From the NCBI GenBank assembly GCA_029721515.1, contig CM056550.1, positions 27,535,619-27,599,618 of the forward strand: DNA of 64,000 nt. The letters run 5' to 3'. The position numbers and the translations under genes were made by a program. The stretch comes from Synanceia verrucosa. Taxonomy: Eukaryota > Chordata > Actinopteri > Perciformes > Synanceiidae. Under the pieces are notes generated by a model that saw nothing but the letters and a program-made list of their open reading frames with translations, did not search any database and was not told the origin of the DNA. Shown in pieces: positions 34,976 to 48,323 of the stretch (position 1 is the first letter of the stretch; the number at the start of each line of letters is the position of its first letter).

Positions 34976-37900
34976 TACTGGTGAATTTCTCGCTTGTAAA
35001 CAGTGGCGTTCCAAACAAAATATGCTGAACATCATCCCCGTCCACAGCCATCCCTTTAAATCTGGCCTCTCTCAAGGGAACAATGGGAGAAATGTTTGGC
35101 CTTTGGAGCTGGTGAACGGGGCCATTCAGTGCCTTGCTGCAGGATCGGATGCAGTGAATTAGCGTAAAGCCTCAGTGGAGAATAAAGCTGATGCAACTGC
35201 ACTGCTATGGCCTTGCTACCGGCTCCTGCCACGCAACACCAAACCCAACCTGGAAACCTCTAGTGTTGGGAACAACTGACGCTACCACGCCCCGCTGAGG
35301 GGTTTATTTTTATAGACACACACATGTGCATGTAACGGTTCACCAGCTCTTGAAGGTTCTTGAGTTTTTCAAAGTCATGTTTGACAAAACAGAACCCTGT
35401 ATAATTATCAATTGCAAAACTCATTTCCTCTGGTTGTTGCATTCAAAGATGCTCCAACATCAAAGAACCAAAAAGCATTGCACTGAGAAGCCATCACACC
35501 AGATAATGAAACCCAGAAGACAAACAATGAATTTATGATGATGATGATCCCTCGTTTGCAGTTACATCATAACATAAAAAGAAATTTACTTTAACAACAC
35601 AATTAAAGTGATGATCACTGATACGAATAGATCTCAGGTAAGTTGTGTGTCTCTGGGTTTCATATTAATATTTAATATATTATATTTTGATGGAAACCAG
35701 CGGCTGCCTAAAAGGAAACAGGTGGAATTAATGGTTCTGAAAGAAACCACCAGTACGGCTCTTTAAATAAACACAGCACATGGTCCTGGCATGTCCTCTT
35801 TACTCTGCTCTCATGTGTAAAGGGCAGCTTTTCATCCCAGTCTTATGAATGGCATCTTATCGCTCTCTCTAAAAAGGCCTCAAGCAAAAGGGACAAGTGA
35901 GATCCCACCATATGCCTGCAAAAACAGCATATGCCCCAATGGTTAATTCATTATTCCAAGGCCACAGGCCTATTTTTCAGCATCTCGACATACCAGAGAC
36001 ACCACAACATGCTTTTGAACCTTTGTTCAACCTCCAGCGCTGCATGGCATTCAAACCACGTGATGACATCTCTGACGCTAAAATCTCTTTGCCATTTATT
36101 ATAAATCTGCTATTTGTCTCTTGTGTCTATTCTAGTGACATTACAGACGAGTGTGTGTAGGTGTGACAGTGACTGTGCCTGAGTGTGTGACAGAGCATAC
36201 GGAGAGTAAAGATAGGTCTTTGTGAATGTGTGTGTCGGCGACAAAGTGGGAGAGAAAGAGAGAGAGTGAGAAATCAAAGAGAAAGTAGAGGAGGATGTAT
36301 CAAAATAATGGGGTCTATGATTCCACTGAGGAAAAGGGTCAGCGGCTGGTAAATTCTGGTGAAGTCGGTGCTTCGCTGGGCTCGGCTGTGTGGAACTGAC
36401 AGATGGAGAATGGGTTCCCAGGGAGCCAGACCTGCTGCAAATAGCTCAGTGTGCGCTCTTTCTCCCCGCGCACACATACAGTACATGCAAACATGAAAGA
36501 AGCTCGGAACAAGAGGACAAGCTCTAACACAGACATCCACACACCCACACAGCTAAATCTGCAAACAAGTGCACGGCATGTCCTACCACATATAGGCTTT
36601 CACTAAACCTTTGGCTGATGCAGTGGACAATGAGTAGAGTAGCATCGTCGTTCTCACCTCTCTGTGTGCTACATGACAAGACGTGATCTGGTTCTTTGCC
36701 TGGTTTGACTGGGTTTTGGCTACCATCCCCTTCTTGGGACTAAAAGTTAAAGACCCACAGGAAGCGTCCAATCACACTGCAGATGAGCCGTGAAGGTGCT
36801 CTCCCTGTCCTCGTTCTGCTATTTAAAGTGAGCTAGAAATGCATTTTGAAGGCTATAAATCAGCTTTATGAGGACTATGTGTCCTGTTTGTATGTCCATC
36901 CACTCATTTTCTTTGTTCTAAATATGGACAAGGCTTTTATCATCATCATAACACCATCCTTTTACTGGATGACAGACAAGCGCTCCACTATACAGGTGGC
37001 TGATCCCACAGAAAATAAATGAGCTGGGTGTTTGGGTTCTCTTTTATTTTTTGCTGTGTGAAACCGGCCCTAAAAATACCAGCTATGGAAACAGAGAAGG
37101 AGTCAGACAGCGCCTGAATACATAATCTGTTCAGCAGAGAGCTTTAATTTGTGTCCTGAGTGACAGCATCTGTTATAATGAACTTGCTGAAACACAGTGT
37201 GATGCAGGAGACAGGAGGCCCAACCGGAACATCAGGTGAGCATCCGTCTCTCCGTCCAAACGTGACCTCATTTAGTCATAACACTGTGTTGATTATTCCC
37301 CACAGTCACAGTCAAGTGTTTTATATGTCTAAATATAAATTATGAGGAAACAATGTTGATTTGGTTTAAATGCCATGATGAGATGATTGTGTGTTGCATT
37401 TGATCACAGTACAGTTAATATGATTTTAAATATTCTTAATAAATCAACACACAGTATTTATTTTTTTCACATTTTTTCTCAAAGGTGCATAAAACTTTTA
37501 GTGAAGGGCAGAGGTGAAAGAGGTAAAAGAGTACTTGCATAGTACATGAATAGTTTCATTCTGCAATAACTACTGTGATATAGCGGTATCTGAAATGTAG
37601 TGGCCAACAAGTAGAACATCTCCTAAAAAGGAAGATTACAGTACATGTCTAGATGTGTTTCCTGAAAGGCTGACGGGAGGCGACAGTGTTTGATCACCAC
37701 GAGGATGGTCTGTCTTTTGGGCAGAGGCAGAGGTCAGGGTCAGGAGAGGAGACGTGGCTGCAAGGACACTAGATCCTGAGCCGATTAATTTTCCCACCCC
37801 CAGGGTGTCGGCAGAAAGGCAGACAGGAGCTTTTCTCAGCGTGCTGTCAAGGTGAGGACATGGTGAACCATAGACACCCAGCTGCCGCCCCCAGCATCGC

Positions 37901-39608
37901 AGCGCACAGCACATTAGGTAATGAAACTCTTGTGAAAAGCTAGGATACAGGTTTCGAACATAAAGCCTTGCTGTCTGTATGGAAACACTTTCCTTTCAAA
38001 CACTCATCAGGTGATTTAGAAACCTGAATGATTCTGCCTCCGGACAGAGAAGACAATGACTTACACTAACTCCTGAAATCCATACCAACCCATAACCATA
38101 ACTATACACTCTCAGTATGTGCTTATGTTGCAGTCACACACACTATTGCATCGCAGTGGCTAACAACAGGTAGCATTCATGCCTCAGTGAACAATAACTT
38201 CTTATAATCCACGATCCAGTCACAGTCACCATAACAGAAGATAACGCCCAAATCTTTGTCACCTTGTAGTTTTCTATAAATGATTTTACTTTAACTTGAT
38301 TGCTCAATGATCCCACAGATTAGCATTAGCACTGAGAAATAATAAAGCAGAGATTAAGATTAGTGATGGTGGCAGACTGTGAAAGATGATACATGCAATC
38401 TAGCATTTCACTCACCAAAGAGAAGACATTGATCAAATTAATGGGAATTCATTTTTAACAAATTGATGATAATTGATGATAATTGTGTTAGTGAGGTGGC
38501 AAATGTTTTTTTTTTGTAGCGATAATCTAATCTGTAGATGGCATTGCAGATCTAAGTCATTCATTAAAAAAACAGTGATCATGCACTCAGTACAAATATT
38601 TATTCCTTTTGATGGAGATGACAAAGTTATTCCAGCATGCAGATCAAAACTAAAATCAACTGTAGCAAAACAAGTTGGCAATAACACATGGCAAGAAATG
38701 ACTGGAGTGTCCACATTTGTTTGAATGCATTAGCACACTTCAGCCACTTGCCAAAACTAAAAAAGTGTTGTTTTTTTTAGTTTAGTCCAGTGGTTAAAGG
38801 TGTCCTGATACCCAATTTGAATGCAAGTGTAAGATAATAGTGATGTTATTACTTAGGACTGCCATCAGATCAAAACCTGGATGTTAAGTGCCTCTGTAGG
38901 ATCCATCCATCCATATAAAAGCATTAACGGTCTCTGTCCTCACATGCAGTCATGAATCCTGTGACTGTGATCTTACCATGGTGTCGTTTACTTGAAGAAA
39001 TCCCTCTTAGCAGTATAAAATCTGGCTGGTAATCAGCTGTGGACAAACAAACAGACAAAGGAGTATTTTCTATTTGAGGCAGTGAAGCAGAGCAGCCACA
39101 TGCTGGTGATGGTGTTCATGGCAGGTCTGGGTCCACATTATCTCGTGACAGAACAAAAAAAAACTTAAGGGTAGTCATCTGATCATGTATTTTTATTTTT
39201 GTTTATTTATACTGCTTTTTAATCATACCTTTTTTGCTTTTATGCACTTCTTCACTAATCTCAGATCCACAAAATCCTTCACACTTCTAACCCTAACCCA
39301 CACGCACATCACATACAAGTGAACATTATTATGTACACAACGACCTTTTGATATTTGTTTCAAATTATTTCTGATAAACACACCATTTATCTTTCTTAAA
39401 TATCTGTGTAAAACTGGAACCTGCTATGGACACCACTACCAGTAAAATGTCACTCAGCATTTTATTGTAAAATTTGGCACTACAGAACTCATATGAAAAC
39501 AACCAGGAATATAGAAACGTTTTATAAAAGCAAATTACCCAATTTTTACCCCCAAATGTACAAGATTAAGAAGTTATTTCCAGTGTCCAACAGTGAATCA
39601 ACCACCCA

Positions 39609-39632
39609 ACACACACACACACACACACACAC
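39609..39632 (+). repeat. (CA)n microsatellite
   Basis: Twelve CA units. Confidence 0.9.
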
Positions 39633-40798
39633 CATCCACCATCTCCATGCTAAACAACAGCCAGTTGGGCCCAAGAACAAGAAGGCCTTTTCACAACTAT
39701 TTCAGCCAGTGTGAGTGCAGTAATATCACATTCCTAATCCCTGCTGACAAGAAATGAAGTTGCAAAAATGAAATGAACAGGAATATGGCTAGGTCGCCTG
39801 AAATAGCTTCATCAGACAGGAGTCTCGGAGAATAATGTAATTGGGGTGCTTAGTGACAAGGTGAGCGGGGAGGGGGGAAGGGGAGTTCAGAGCTCTTCCG
39901 GGTTTCCATACAATATAAAGACACATTAGTGTGGGACAAAATGACTTGTCAAGAGCCAGAGGAAGCTTCAGTGACAGCATGTAATGTGGCTTCGATGAAT
40001 CAAAACGACTGGTGTTATTATCTTAAAGCATTTCTAACACAGACCGTATTTCATATGTATTTCCCCTTGTGTGCCGACACCCTTTAGATGATTCTTCCTG
40101 ACTGTGATGGAGAGAGATCGAGCTGTCAGCAGCAATAATCACTAGAGCTCCTGTGCAGTGTCTGCCCTGGGAGAACGCCATTGTAATAAATGAAATGCCA
40201 CAATCACTATCACCAGAAGGATTGTGAAAAGTTTATTCTTAGGACTCTTCTGATTAATGCAAATTACACCTTGCTGCATACAACTGTCAGGAGCTGAGGA
40301 ATCTCACCATCTGCTACTCTCCTTTGTCTTCTCAGCTGCTGTTTAAGACCTCAGAGTGACTCCCCTGTCATCTATTTCACCATTAGGTCTATGGTCTACA
40401 GTCTGTATTTCAAACATCCCATAATCTGTTTTTGTGGGTTTTTTGTGTTGTATAATGGCCAGATTATAATTTTTTTAAATGTTTAGTGAATGCAGCCAAT
40501 CAAGTCCAGCTCAGTATACTATGACGTATTGAACAGAGTTAAATAATCTTTTTCTACGTTTAGGCTGTAGTCTGCTTCATTTTGATTATTTCCAACACGT
40601 AATCTTTACACTGCCCTTAGTATCGCCTTCAACTTTAACTCACTAACAAGTCCCTCTCCTTTTTGTTGTTTCTCTTTGCTTAATTTCTACCAGTTCTTAT
40701 TGGTCTGAAAACACTGAAAATGTGTTATACCTGTAGCCATGGAAGCGACAGCAAATCCCACTTAGCCATCTCCCTGGGAGGCAAAACCCTCTCATTTA

Positions 40799-40799
40799 G

Positions 40800-40828
<29 letters not shown>
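40799..40828 (+). repeat. (CA)n microsatellite
   Basis: About 14 CA units, ending in CACGCA. Confidence 0.9.
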
Positions 40829-40830
<2 letters not shown>

Positions 40831-42143
40831 AAGGATATGTGAGCTGCCACCTGTGATTATGGTGCAGTTACATAACAAGGTTTACAGTCTGGATGTGTGA
40901 ACCTTATGATCTACTGTTCTCCAGGCTTGCAGCATCACAGCGTCAAAGCCTTACATTATGCAGGACCGGGTACAGTACCTGTTGCCGACACGCTTTAAAA
41001 GGACCCTTTGAGCTCCATTAGTTGACGTCCTCGGCCAAACACAATAGCCTGGTGATGATCACACACGGGCTATTGCAAATCACCCTCAGAAGTCTGAAAT
41101 CAGAGGCTGCGAGGGAGAAAGAACAGGAGCAGAGAGAGAGAAAGAGGGGAAAAGAGAGGGTTCCTGCACTGATGAATCATTAGTGAAAAAGCTGGGGCTG
41201 AGCCACTATGGCTGTATTTAGAAACTTCTCACTCTTTCACCTCCCCCCCGACTAATTGTCATCCTTTTAGCATTTGACTGATGACTGACTCTCTGAAAAG
41301 ATGTGAGAAAAGGGAGAGCAGGCACTCAGCTCTGAGGATAATGTCACACTTTGAAGCTGTCAAGGGTAAAGGTAATATACTCAACGGTGGTGGCAATGCA
41401 GAATAAAAAGCTCCAGTTTGCTCCCAACAACAGCTGAAGACAACTCTTCCAGGAAGACTTTATACGTAGGACAAGTGTTGCAGAATATGATGAAACAGGA
41501 AAGCTGACTAATAAGAGTGATTGGCACACTTCAGTTTCAATTCCCCTTATGCAGGAGCCCTGGTGTGGTCAGACTGTCGTATTGTCAAACACACGCGCAC
41601 GCCAGCGCATGCATAGATCCTCGGGTCAAATGTTATTGATAAGTCTTTGGTGACAAGTGTGAAAGGCATCAGTCTGCACTGAGACAGAGTACCCATCAGC
41701 AGGATATATTGATATGCACTCTGCACTGCATACACAGGAGCTTTCATTGTGGCAACCAACTATCCCATGTCAAAAAGGCACATGAAGATTTGCCCCGGTC
41801 ATGACACGGCTATGTTTATTCTAAACATATAATTGCTCTTTTCTATGAAGGTAAATGCTGAGACAACAGGACATATCTCAGAGTAAAAGCAGAGCAGATG
41901 GACTGAAAAAAAGGCAGTTAACTCTGGGCTGTTCATTTCATGTGGGAAGCCACTGTGAAAGCCTTTCATCTTCATAACGTTGCCTCCATTTATTTCTGAT
42001 TAACATCTGATCAAATACAATGGTGGATTGTCTTCTTGTGTTTTCTGAATGATACGTCTGTGCATCAAGTTGTTGTCAACTGGTAGTGCCATGATGTGGG
42101 AGGGAGGGATGAAGGGAGGGAGGGAGAGAGAGGACAGGAGGAG

Positions 42144-42146
<3 letters not shown>

Positions 42147-42186
<40 letters not shown>

Positions 42187-42267
42187 AGGCTGCAAATGGC
42201 AGCTTCTGTGACACCACTGGAGGGAGGGAGTGAAGAAATAGTCAGAGGGAGAGAGAGTATGAGAGTG

Positions 42268-42298
<31 letters not shown>
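42147..42298 (+). repeat. Two (GA)n microsatellite blocks
   Basis: (AG)n runs at about 42147-42181 and 42272-42298 are separated by a purine-rich stretch. They lie just upstream of the candidate KCNJ12 noncoding exon. Confidence 0.9.
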
Positions 42299-42299
42299 A

Positions 42300-42857
42300 C
42301 AGCAGTCCAACTAGATCAGACTGCAAAAGATTGATAGAGAGAGCTGCACAGTTAATAAGCAGTGAGGGAGTATTATACTGTTTTATGGCAAATGTGAGGG
42401 AAAGACATGTTCGCAAAGATGAAGGATGAGCAGAAGACCAGCTGAAGAAATTGCCTCAGAAGATGGAGATACAAAAAACTGAATTTCCACTGGGATAATC
42501 CACGTTAAATGTTTTGTACCTGTTTTGCACGTCTGGCACTGACTGAGCAAAAAGTGTCTTGGCCCAAGGCTCTGGTTCTGGTGTGATTCAGCCCAGTCAG
42601 GACTGCTTTTCATCTCCCAAACAGCACTTGAAAAAAGAGAGAGAGTCCAAGCAAGGATGAAGAAATTCAAACAGGGTCTGTGCCTTGTGCTGAAGATGAT
42701 GGAGTGCTTTTCTCCAGTGTTAGAGTAACGCACAAAGAAGGAGCAGCTGTGGCGACAGATGTGAAGAATGCCTCAGTTTGGTTAACAGGGACACTGGGAG
42801 AGAAGACAGCACCTTTTACTCCTGCAGCCCGGGAGGAAGGACAGGTAGAAATAAAAG
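42300..42857 (+). other. Candidate KCNJ12 5' noncoding exon
   Basis: This unique stretch follows GA repeats and ends in a strong donor (AAAAG|GTAAGAG, border after 42857). The KCNJ12 coding exon begins with an acceptor (CTCTACTAG, exon from 48172), so a 5.3-kb 5'UTR intron would join them. Vertebrate Kir2 genes have noncoding 5' exons. The start of the exon is not defined, and no RNA evidence is available. Confidence 0.25.
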
Positions 42858-45229
42858 GTAAGAGAAGGACAGGAAACTTCACCTCAAACTCACAGCTGGA
42901 TTGTCACGCTGAAATTTGAAATTTCACTATTCTATAGCGTTTAATTTTAGTTCATCTTCATGTACAAGTATTAAACTGATGTGAATGTGAATGCCACAAA
43001 TTAATGCTGAAAATTACTGATATTGTCTAAAACCAAAAACAGCAGATAATGTGTTTCTCATTTCATACTTAGAACAGAAGCTTTTCCTATTGAACGTGGA
43101 AAAACGTGATATTTAAAATTGTTTTTTTTCTCCAAGACTCTCAAGCAGGTTAATCACGTCGAATCTTTAACTTAGATTTCTGAATGACAGAGAAGGCCTC
43201 ATATTGACAGACATGCAGCTCCCAATGGGCTAACGAACAAAATTCCAAAATGTAACCAGAAGGTAGATAAAGACAAACCTTGAGTCTGAGTCTCACAAAT
43301 TCTATCCTGATGTAGGATTCACCTCTGATTGACTAATAAACAGTACTTTTGAAAATAATCAGTTATCGAGCACAGAAAATTTATCGGTGAAAATAACAAT
43401 TTACGACTAATTAATAATTCAAGTTTTTCAAGGTAAAAATGAAGCTTTTTTATGTTTCTCATATGTTTATTGACCATGAATCAGATAAAATAAACAATTT
43501 AGGACACTGCTTTCAAATAAACTGTGATTACATTATTACAATTAATTTATTCAACTATAATAATCCATTTCAGGCCTTCAGCGACAGTGTAACCAGTAGG
43601 GTCACAATGTAAACAAACTCTTGGGTGTTGCAGTGTATCAGATAACTAACCAGAGCAGGCAATTTAGCATAATAATACTGGAGGACAGGCTTGAGTGAGT
43701 ATTAATGGATAAATGTGTTGCTTCAGGTGATGGTCTATCTACAGTGCATAAAGAAATCATTGATGTGAGGGTACAAAAGAGACAGAGGATGAAGAGAATG
43801 AAGATTATGCAGTGCTGGCTGACAGTGCAATGACCCCATGCTGCTTTTCAACCCAGTTTAGTACAGTTTGATTCGCTTTTATTACCCAAAAGGGATATTT
43901 AGCATGTAGTAGGGCACACTGAAAACATCAAAGATATCACCTCCCAATACAAGGCACAATATCATATCAAACACATGGACTACAGCTTATGTGCCTTCCT
44001 CTTGCATGACTTAATGTGTAACATCTAGCAGCACTGTATTAAATGTAACATATCTAAGCCTGTGAACTCTAACCAACAGGTGCCACTTCAAATTACAGAG
44101 TTCAGCTTTAATATGGGTGATTCAGCCTTTGTGAATGGGTACAAGTAATTAAAAAACTCCACGATTAAAGATCAAAAAAACCCAGTGAGAAGCTCACATG
44201 TGGGAATGATCAATCAATGGGAAGCAGGTGTTTGCATGGTGGAAAAGCTACAGGTGCAGCTGGCAAAAAGAAAGCCCTACAGAGTTTGTTCTACTTGCAT
44301 GTAATGTAGCAGCTGGTACAACAATGTGAGAAGGTGACTCAGTGCTTCATGAACACCTCTCACTGCCACTTCTATCAACAACCACCTGAGATGGCATCCC
44401 AGCATAGGGGATTGGCCTACATACTAACATCCCGCAGGGTTGGTTACTTCAGCTTCTTGTTGTCTAGCAGTTAAACCAGTCAAAATGATTGCATCATAAT
44501 CGAAAACAAAGAAAACAAAACAAAGCTGTGAGTTAGTTTGTATTAGACGCTGTCAATCAGACAGCATCTCTGCATGGTGAAGTGGTGTTACTTTCTATAG
44601 GAAAATACCTGAAGGTTACTTGAGACCAGATGAGTTCCGCGTGGTGAGCTATAGGAAAATAATGACACCTGAGCCTCAGCTCCTCCTTCACAATGGCCTT
44701 GGGAGGTGGGCCTGGATCGTAGTGGTTGAGCTCAGTTTCTCACATGCTTGTCTTGAGAAGATGTACCCTCTCCCACTGCACCTCATTGTTCCTCCAAGTC
44801 CCTACCATTATTTTGCACATCCAATTATTCATTCTATTCATCCTAATCAGCTGGCTGCAAGCTTATCATCTGCCCTCGTCGGTCCTCTCAACTCCTCCAG
44901 AACACACAGCAGACAAGGTCGCAAAAGGTTACTCGTGAAAATGACTGGCCGAGGTGGAAATCACTTTGCCTTATGAATCACACACGCCCTCAGCTGCAAG
45001 ACAACATAACTACATCCTGTATAAACAACAATGGCGTCCCTTTGATATGTTATTTCACACAGCTCGTAGTTCAAGATTGCTGTATTAAAGGCTTAATCTG
45101 TGATCTCAAAACAAATGAAAACCAGAAAACACAGGACTGGAAGCTAATATCACTTCCACACTGACTGTCTCTTAATCACTAGACAACAACTAAATGTACA
45201 GACCTGTAACAGCAGGAAGCTAATATCTG

Positions 45230-45355
45230 TTGGGCATGTTACTTTTAAAAAGTAATTAGTTATAGTTATTAAATACTTCTCCCAAAATGTAAATGAGTTT
45301 GTAACTGAGTTACTCCACTATAAAAGTGACTAGTTATCAGAGAAAGTAAATATTG
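45230..45355. repeat. Interspersed repeat with recurring TTACT/AGTAAC motifs
   Basis: GTTACTTTTAAAAAGTAATT, GAGTTTGTAACTGAGTTACT and AAAAGTGACTAGTTAT follow one another. This pattern (AGTAACTAGTTAC-like) belongs to a DNA-transposon end common in fish. I cannot name the family. Confidence 0.4.
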
Positions 45356-46997
45356 CAATATTTTTTTAAAGTTTAAATATGTCTAAGAATCTGGATTTTG
45401 GATCATTAATTATTCAGTTGTCTCACATAATTGATGTTGTTGAGAGTCTTCTTTTCAGTTTTGGTCATTTCTTCACGTTTTCCTCGATGGTTTTGTATTT
45501 AAATCTGAGGCCCCTGTCGCTCTGTGTGTACCTGGCATGTCCCCCCCCCCTTCACATAATGGTATGATCCTAGTCTGTCGCATGACTGTGCATGAGAGGT
45601 TCATTGGTAACACTACTAACGCACTAAAGCAGCAGTATATTTACTGACTCTGCTTATTTGTTAGCTATACAACCACAGTTTCCTCTACCTGATATTAATA
45701 TGGCTAAAGAAGTACAAATTGCTTAGTTACCTCCTTCATTTGCACAAAAACAATTAAGATTCAGTTGTACACTTGAACCTGAACATGCAACCTCTCGGAG
45801 GTTAAAGTGCTTCCTGTTTAGCTACAGCGAAGGCTTTCCACCGTTGTGCTGAGCACCTTTCTAATGACTCCAAGGACTCAGGGAGGGTTTTTACTTTCAT
45901 TTGACCAATTCACTGGACACCTGACACTGTGCAACTACAGTATGATATGGAGACCTAACGTAGGGCTGCTCAGGTCATGCATGTAATGTAAAGACCACAA
46001 TGTATAACGTGAAATGCTGAGACCACGTTCAGGCTCAAGATACATCTCAATTATGTAACCCTGTCAGTGTGGTTACGCTATACAGAGTCAGGTCCAACTG
46101 TCACTGGTGAGCCCAAACTAATTAAACTTGCTGTAAAATGTAAAATAAAATCCAGCACTAGATAAACAATTAGAAAGGACAGAACAATCTGGTTTGGTTG
46201 ACATATTTACAGATTTCAGATGAGTGGTAGAATTACTATTTTTAGCATTAACAGCTGTGCCCTTTTGGGAATGAAGTGTGATATTGTCAAAAGGTGAAAA
46301 AAAGCCTTTGGATGTATAAAAATAGAACCAAACATTTAGCTACAGTATGTTTTCCCGACACAGGTATGTTTGACCCTGAAGGGACAATTTCAAGATTATG
46401 CATTAGGTAATCTGGCTTCAGATCAGGAGAGCTTCCACCTGACTGAGTGTGAGTGAAGAATTAGTGCGAGTGTGTGGCAGACGGCAGGGCACCCGGGATT
46501 TGGGAACGCACATGAGTGAACTGTCAAGTCTTCAGGGCCCAAATCAGGCCAGCAGACACAGAACGGATGTGGCCAGGCGATAAAAGCTGTCTGCACCCAG
46601 AGGGGCCTCGGTCCAGCCCCCATGGGCAACAAATCCTTGACCCTGCGGCTAAACATGCAGCGCAGTGGCCAGGTTATCTGCAGACTGACCAAGACAGTCA
46701 TTTGACAGCTGTACTGACGTACTGCAGAATCATTAGATTCCAAACCATCTAATATTCTTATAAGCTAAACTTCCAGCATGTAATTACAATAAATATGTTA
46801 TACGCGGGGAGAAATCTATTACATACTTGCATGGAGCACCATGGGAAGGTGCTACAAATTTACTGCATCCTCACAACATGATTAATAATACAGCAAATTA
46901 TACAGAATGGGGTCAAATAAATAGTCCTTCATTTCCATCCCTGTATGCAGCATCTGGTGTAGGACACATACAAGTCTCCTAGGAGTATGTTTAAATG

Positions 46998-47020
46998 CAC
47001 ACACACACACACACACACAC
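46998..47020 (+). repeat. (CA)n microsatellite
   Basis: About 11 CA units beside the telomere-like repeat unit that follows. Confidence 0.85.
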
Positions 47021-47099
47021 GCACACACAAACACCCACATGTTTACTTAAGTCACTTTTGGGGTATATAGGCATTTTTACACCCCCCTTTGGGAACAAA

Positions 47100-47300
47100 T
47101 TTTGATTTCCTAAAATCTTACCCTAAGCCTAACTACAACAACAACTAACCCCCTGACCCTAACCCTAACCTCAACCTAACCCTAACCTCAACCTTAACCT
47201 AACTGTAACCACTGACCCAAAATCAAGGTTTGAACAACTGGGGACATGGATTTTGTCCCCAATTGCACATGCCGTCCCCAATCAACTGGTATTAAGTCAA
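47100..47300 (-). repeat. Telomere-like (CCCTAA)-variant repeat
   Basis: From about 47121 to 47210 the sequence is made of CCCTAACC, CCTCAACC, CCTTAACC and related units, i.e. variants of the telomere repeat (TTAGGG on the minus strand). It is followed by GGGGACATGGATTTTGTCCCC, part of a GTCCCCA-rich element that often accompanies such arrays in fish DNA. Confidence 0.6.
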
Positions 47301-48171
47301 GTGTGTGACTCCAATGTGGACATAAGGCAATCAAGACATGGTGAACAGTAATGTTATAAAGTAGGCCTAAACTAATAAAACACCTAACCAGATATGAGTA
47401 GTGACTGGCATGATTGTCACAGAGCGATAAACATCTGGAAGTTAATGACTTAGTTTGTCTCCACTGGTAACCATCTTCATGATATGAAAGAGCAAAGAAC
47501 AGGAAATGCCATGTGTCAGAAGTGGATCTGATTTGAGGCCAGCTCTGCACTTACCCAGCCAACATCAAAAGACATGAGGATCCTTCAGTGAGGGCCCACT
47601 GGATTTTGAGGTCTGATGTTTAAAGAGAGCAAGATAGCAAGGAGAGGTAGTGTGAATTAACTGAAGTAACCTGTATTATAGATATTGACACTAAAGGTGG
47701 TGGGATGGGGGAAAAGCTTAACATACTGCAAAACTTTACAGTTACAATTATCAAAATTGATATTGTCTCCTATTATATTCATGAAAAAATATGTTATCTG
47801 TAACTGTATCAGTGAAAGAGAAACACTGTAATTAACAAGCAAATGTCACATTAAATACATGGAAAACATTCAGTTATGTGGCAAAAAGCGTTCATCTAAT
47901 GAAGGCTGTAAAATATTTGAGTTCGAATTAGAAGAACATGTGAAAGCCATCATTCAGTAAAGTTATCTGTTTATATCCATGACCTTCTTTTGGAGCCAAC
48001 AGCTACAGTACATTATTTGAGTGCATGTTTTACAATGTTTTACCATTCAGTCACTAAAAGCTTTCATGCACAGTTCTTTGGTGATGTTTCCTACACAGGA
48101 ATAGTATGATTTGACCATCATGTCACACAAAGATACTGACATTGCTCTCATCTCTTGCTATTCTCTACTAG

Positions 48172-48323
48172 GGATTGGATTAAAGCGAGAGGCTCCCACC
48201 CTGCTCCCTGTCTGTGAGTGGCACTGAAATGCAGCTCAGCCAGTGATCAAGCTGTCAGGGGCCTCGATCACTCCGTGCCTGTCCTCCTGCACTGAGCCTG
48301 CAGCTGGAGGCGCCGCCGGGAGC
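48172..48323 (+). other. KCNJ12 5'UTR part of the coding exon, with an in-frame upstream ATG
   Basis: It begins after the acceptor CTCTACTAG. An ATG at 48243 is in frame and would add 27 residues, but family members start at the position equivalent to 48324, so this stretch is probably untranslated or used at low level. Confidence 0.5.

Larger units (their letters stand above)
33848..42140. other. Intergenic spacer, no supported gene
   Basis: Eight kilobases of AT-rich DNA with only (CA)n microsatellites (34936-34973, 39609-39632, 40799-40828) as clear features. Several reading frames of 60-90 codons exist on both strands, but none has a recognisable domain, a good splice context or codon-like composition. 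A unique stretch near 40140-40320 with ATGCAAATTAC is a candidate conserved noncoding element. Confidence 0.5.
42858..47100. other. Spacer or 5'UTR intron upstream of KCNJ12
   Basis: No supported gene. An interspersed-repeat fragment lies at about 45230-45355 and a (CA)n tract at 46998-47020; the remainder is unique AT-rich DNA. Confidence 0.5.

Noticed and set aside
42000..42429. Overlapping frames of 126-138 codons on both strands rich in Arg-Glu or Ser-Leu
   Set aside because: They are translations of the (GA)n microsatellites, not coding sequence.
47121..47210. A chromosome-end or fusion scar
   Set aside because: The CCCTAA-like array is short and impure and is joined to a dispersed GTCCCC/CA repeat, so an interspersed repeat is the simpler explanation.
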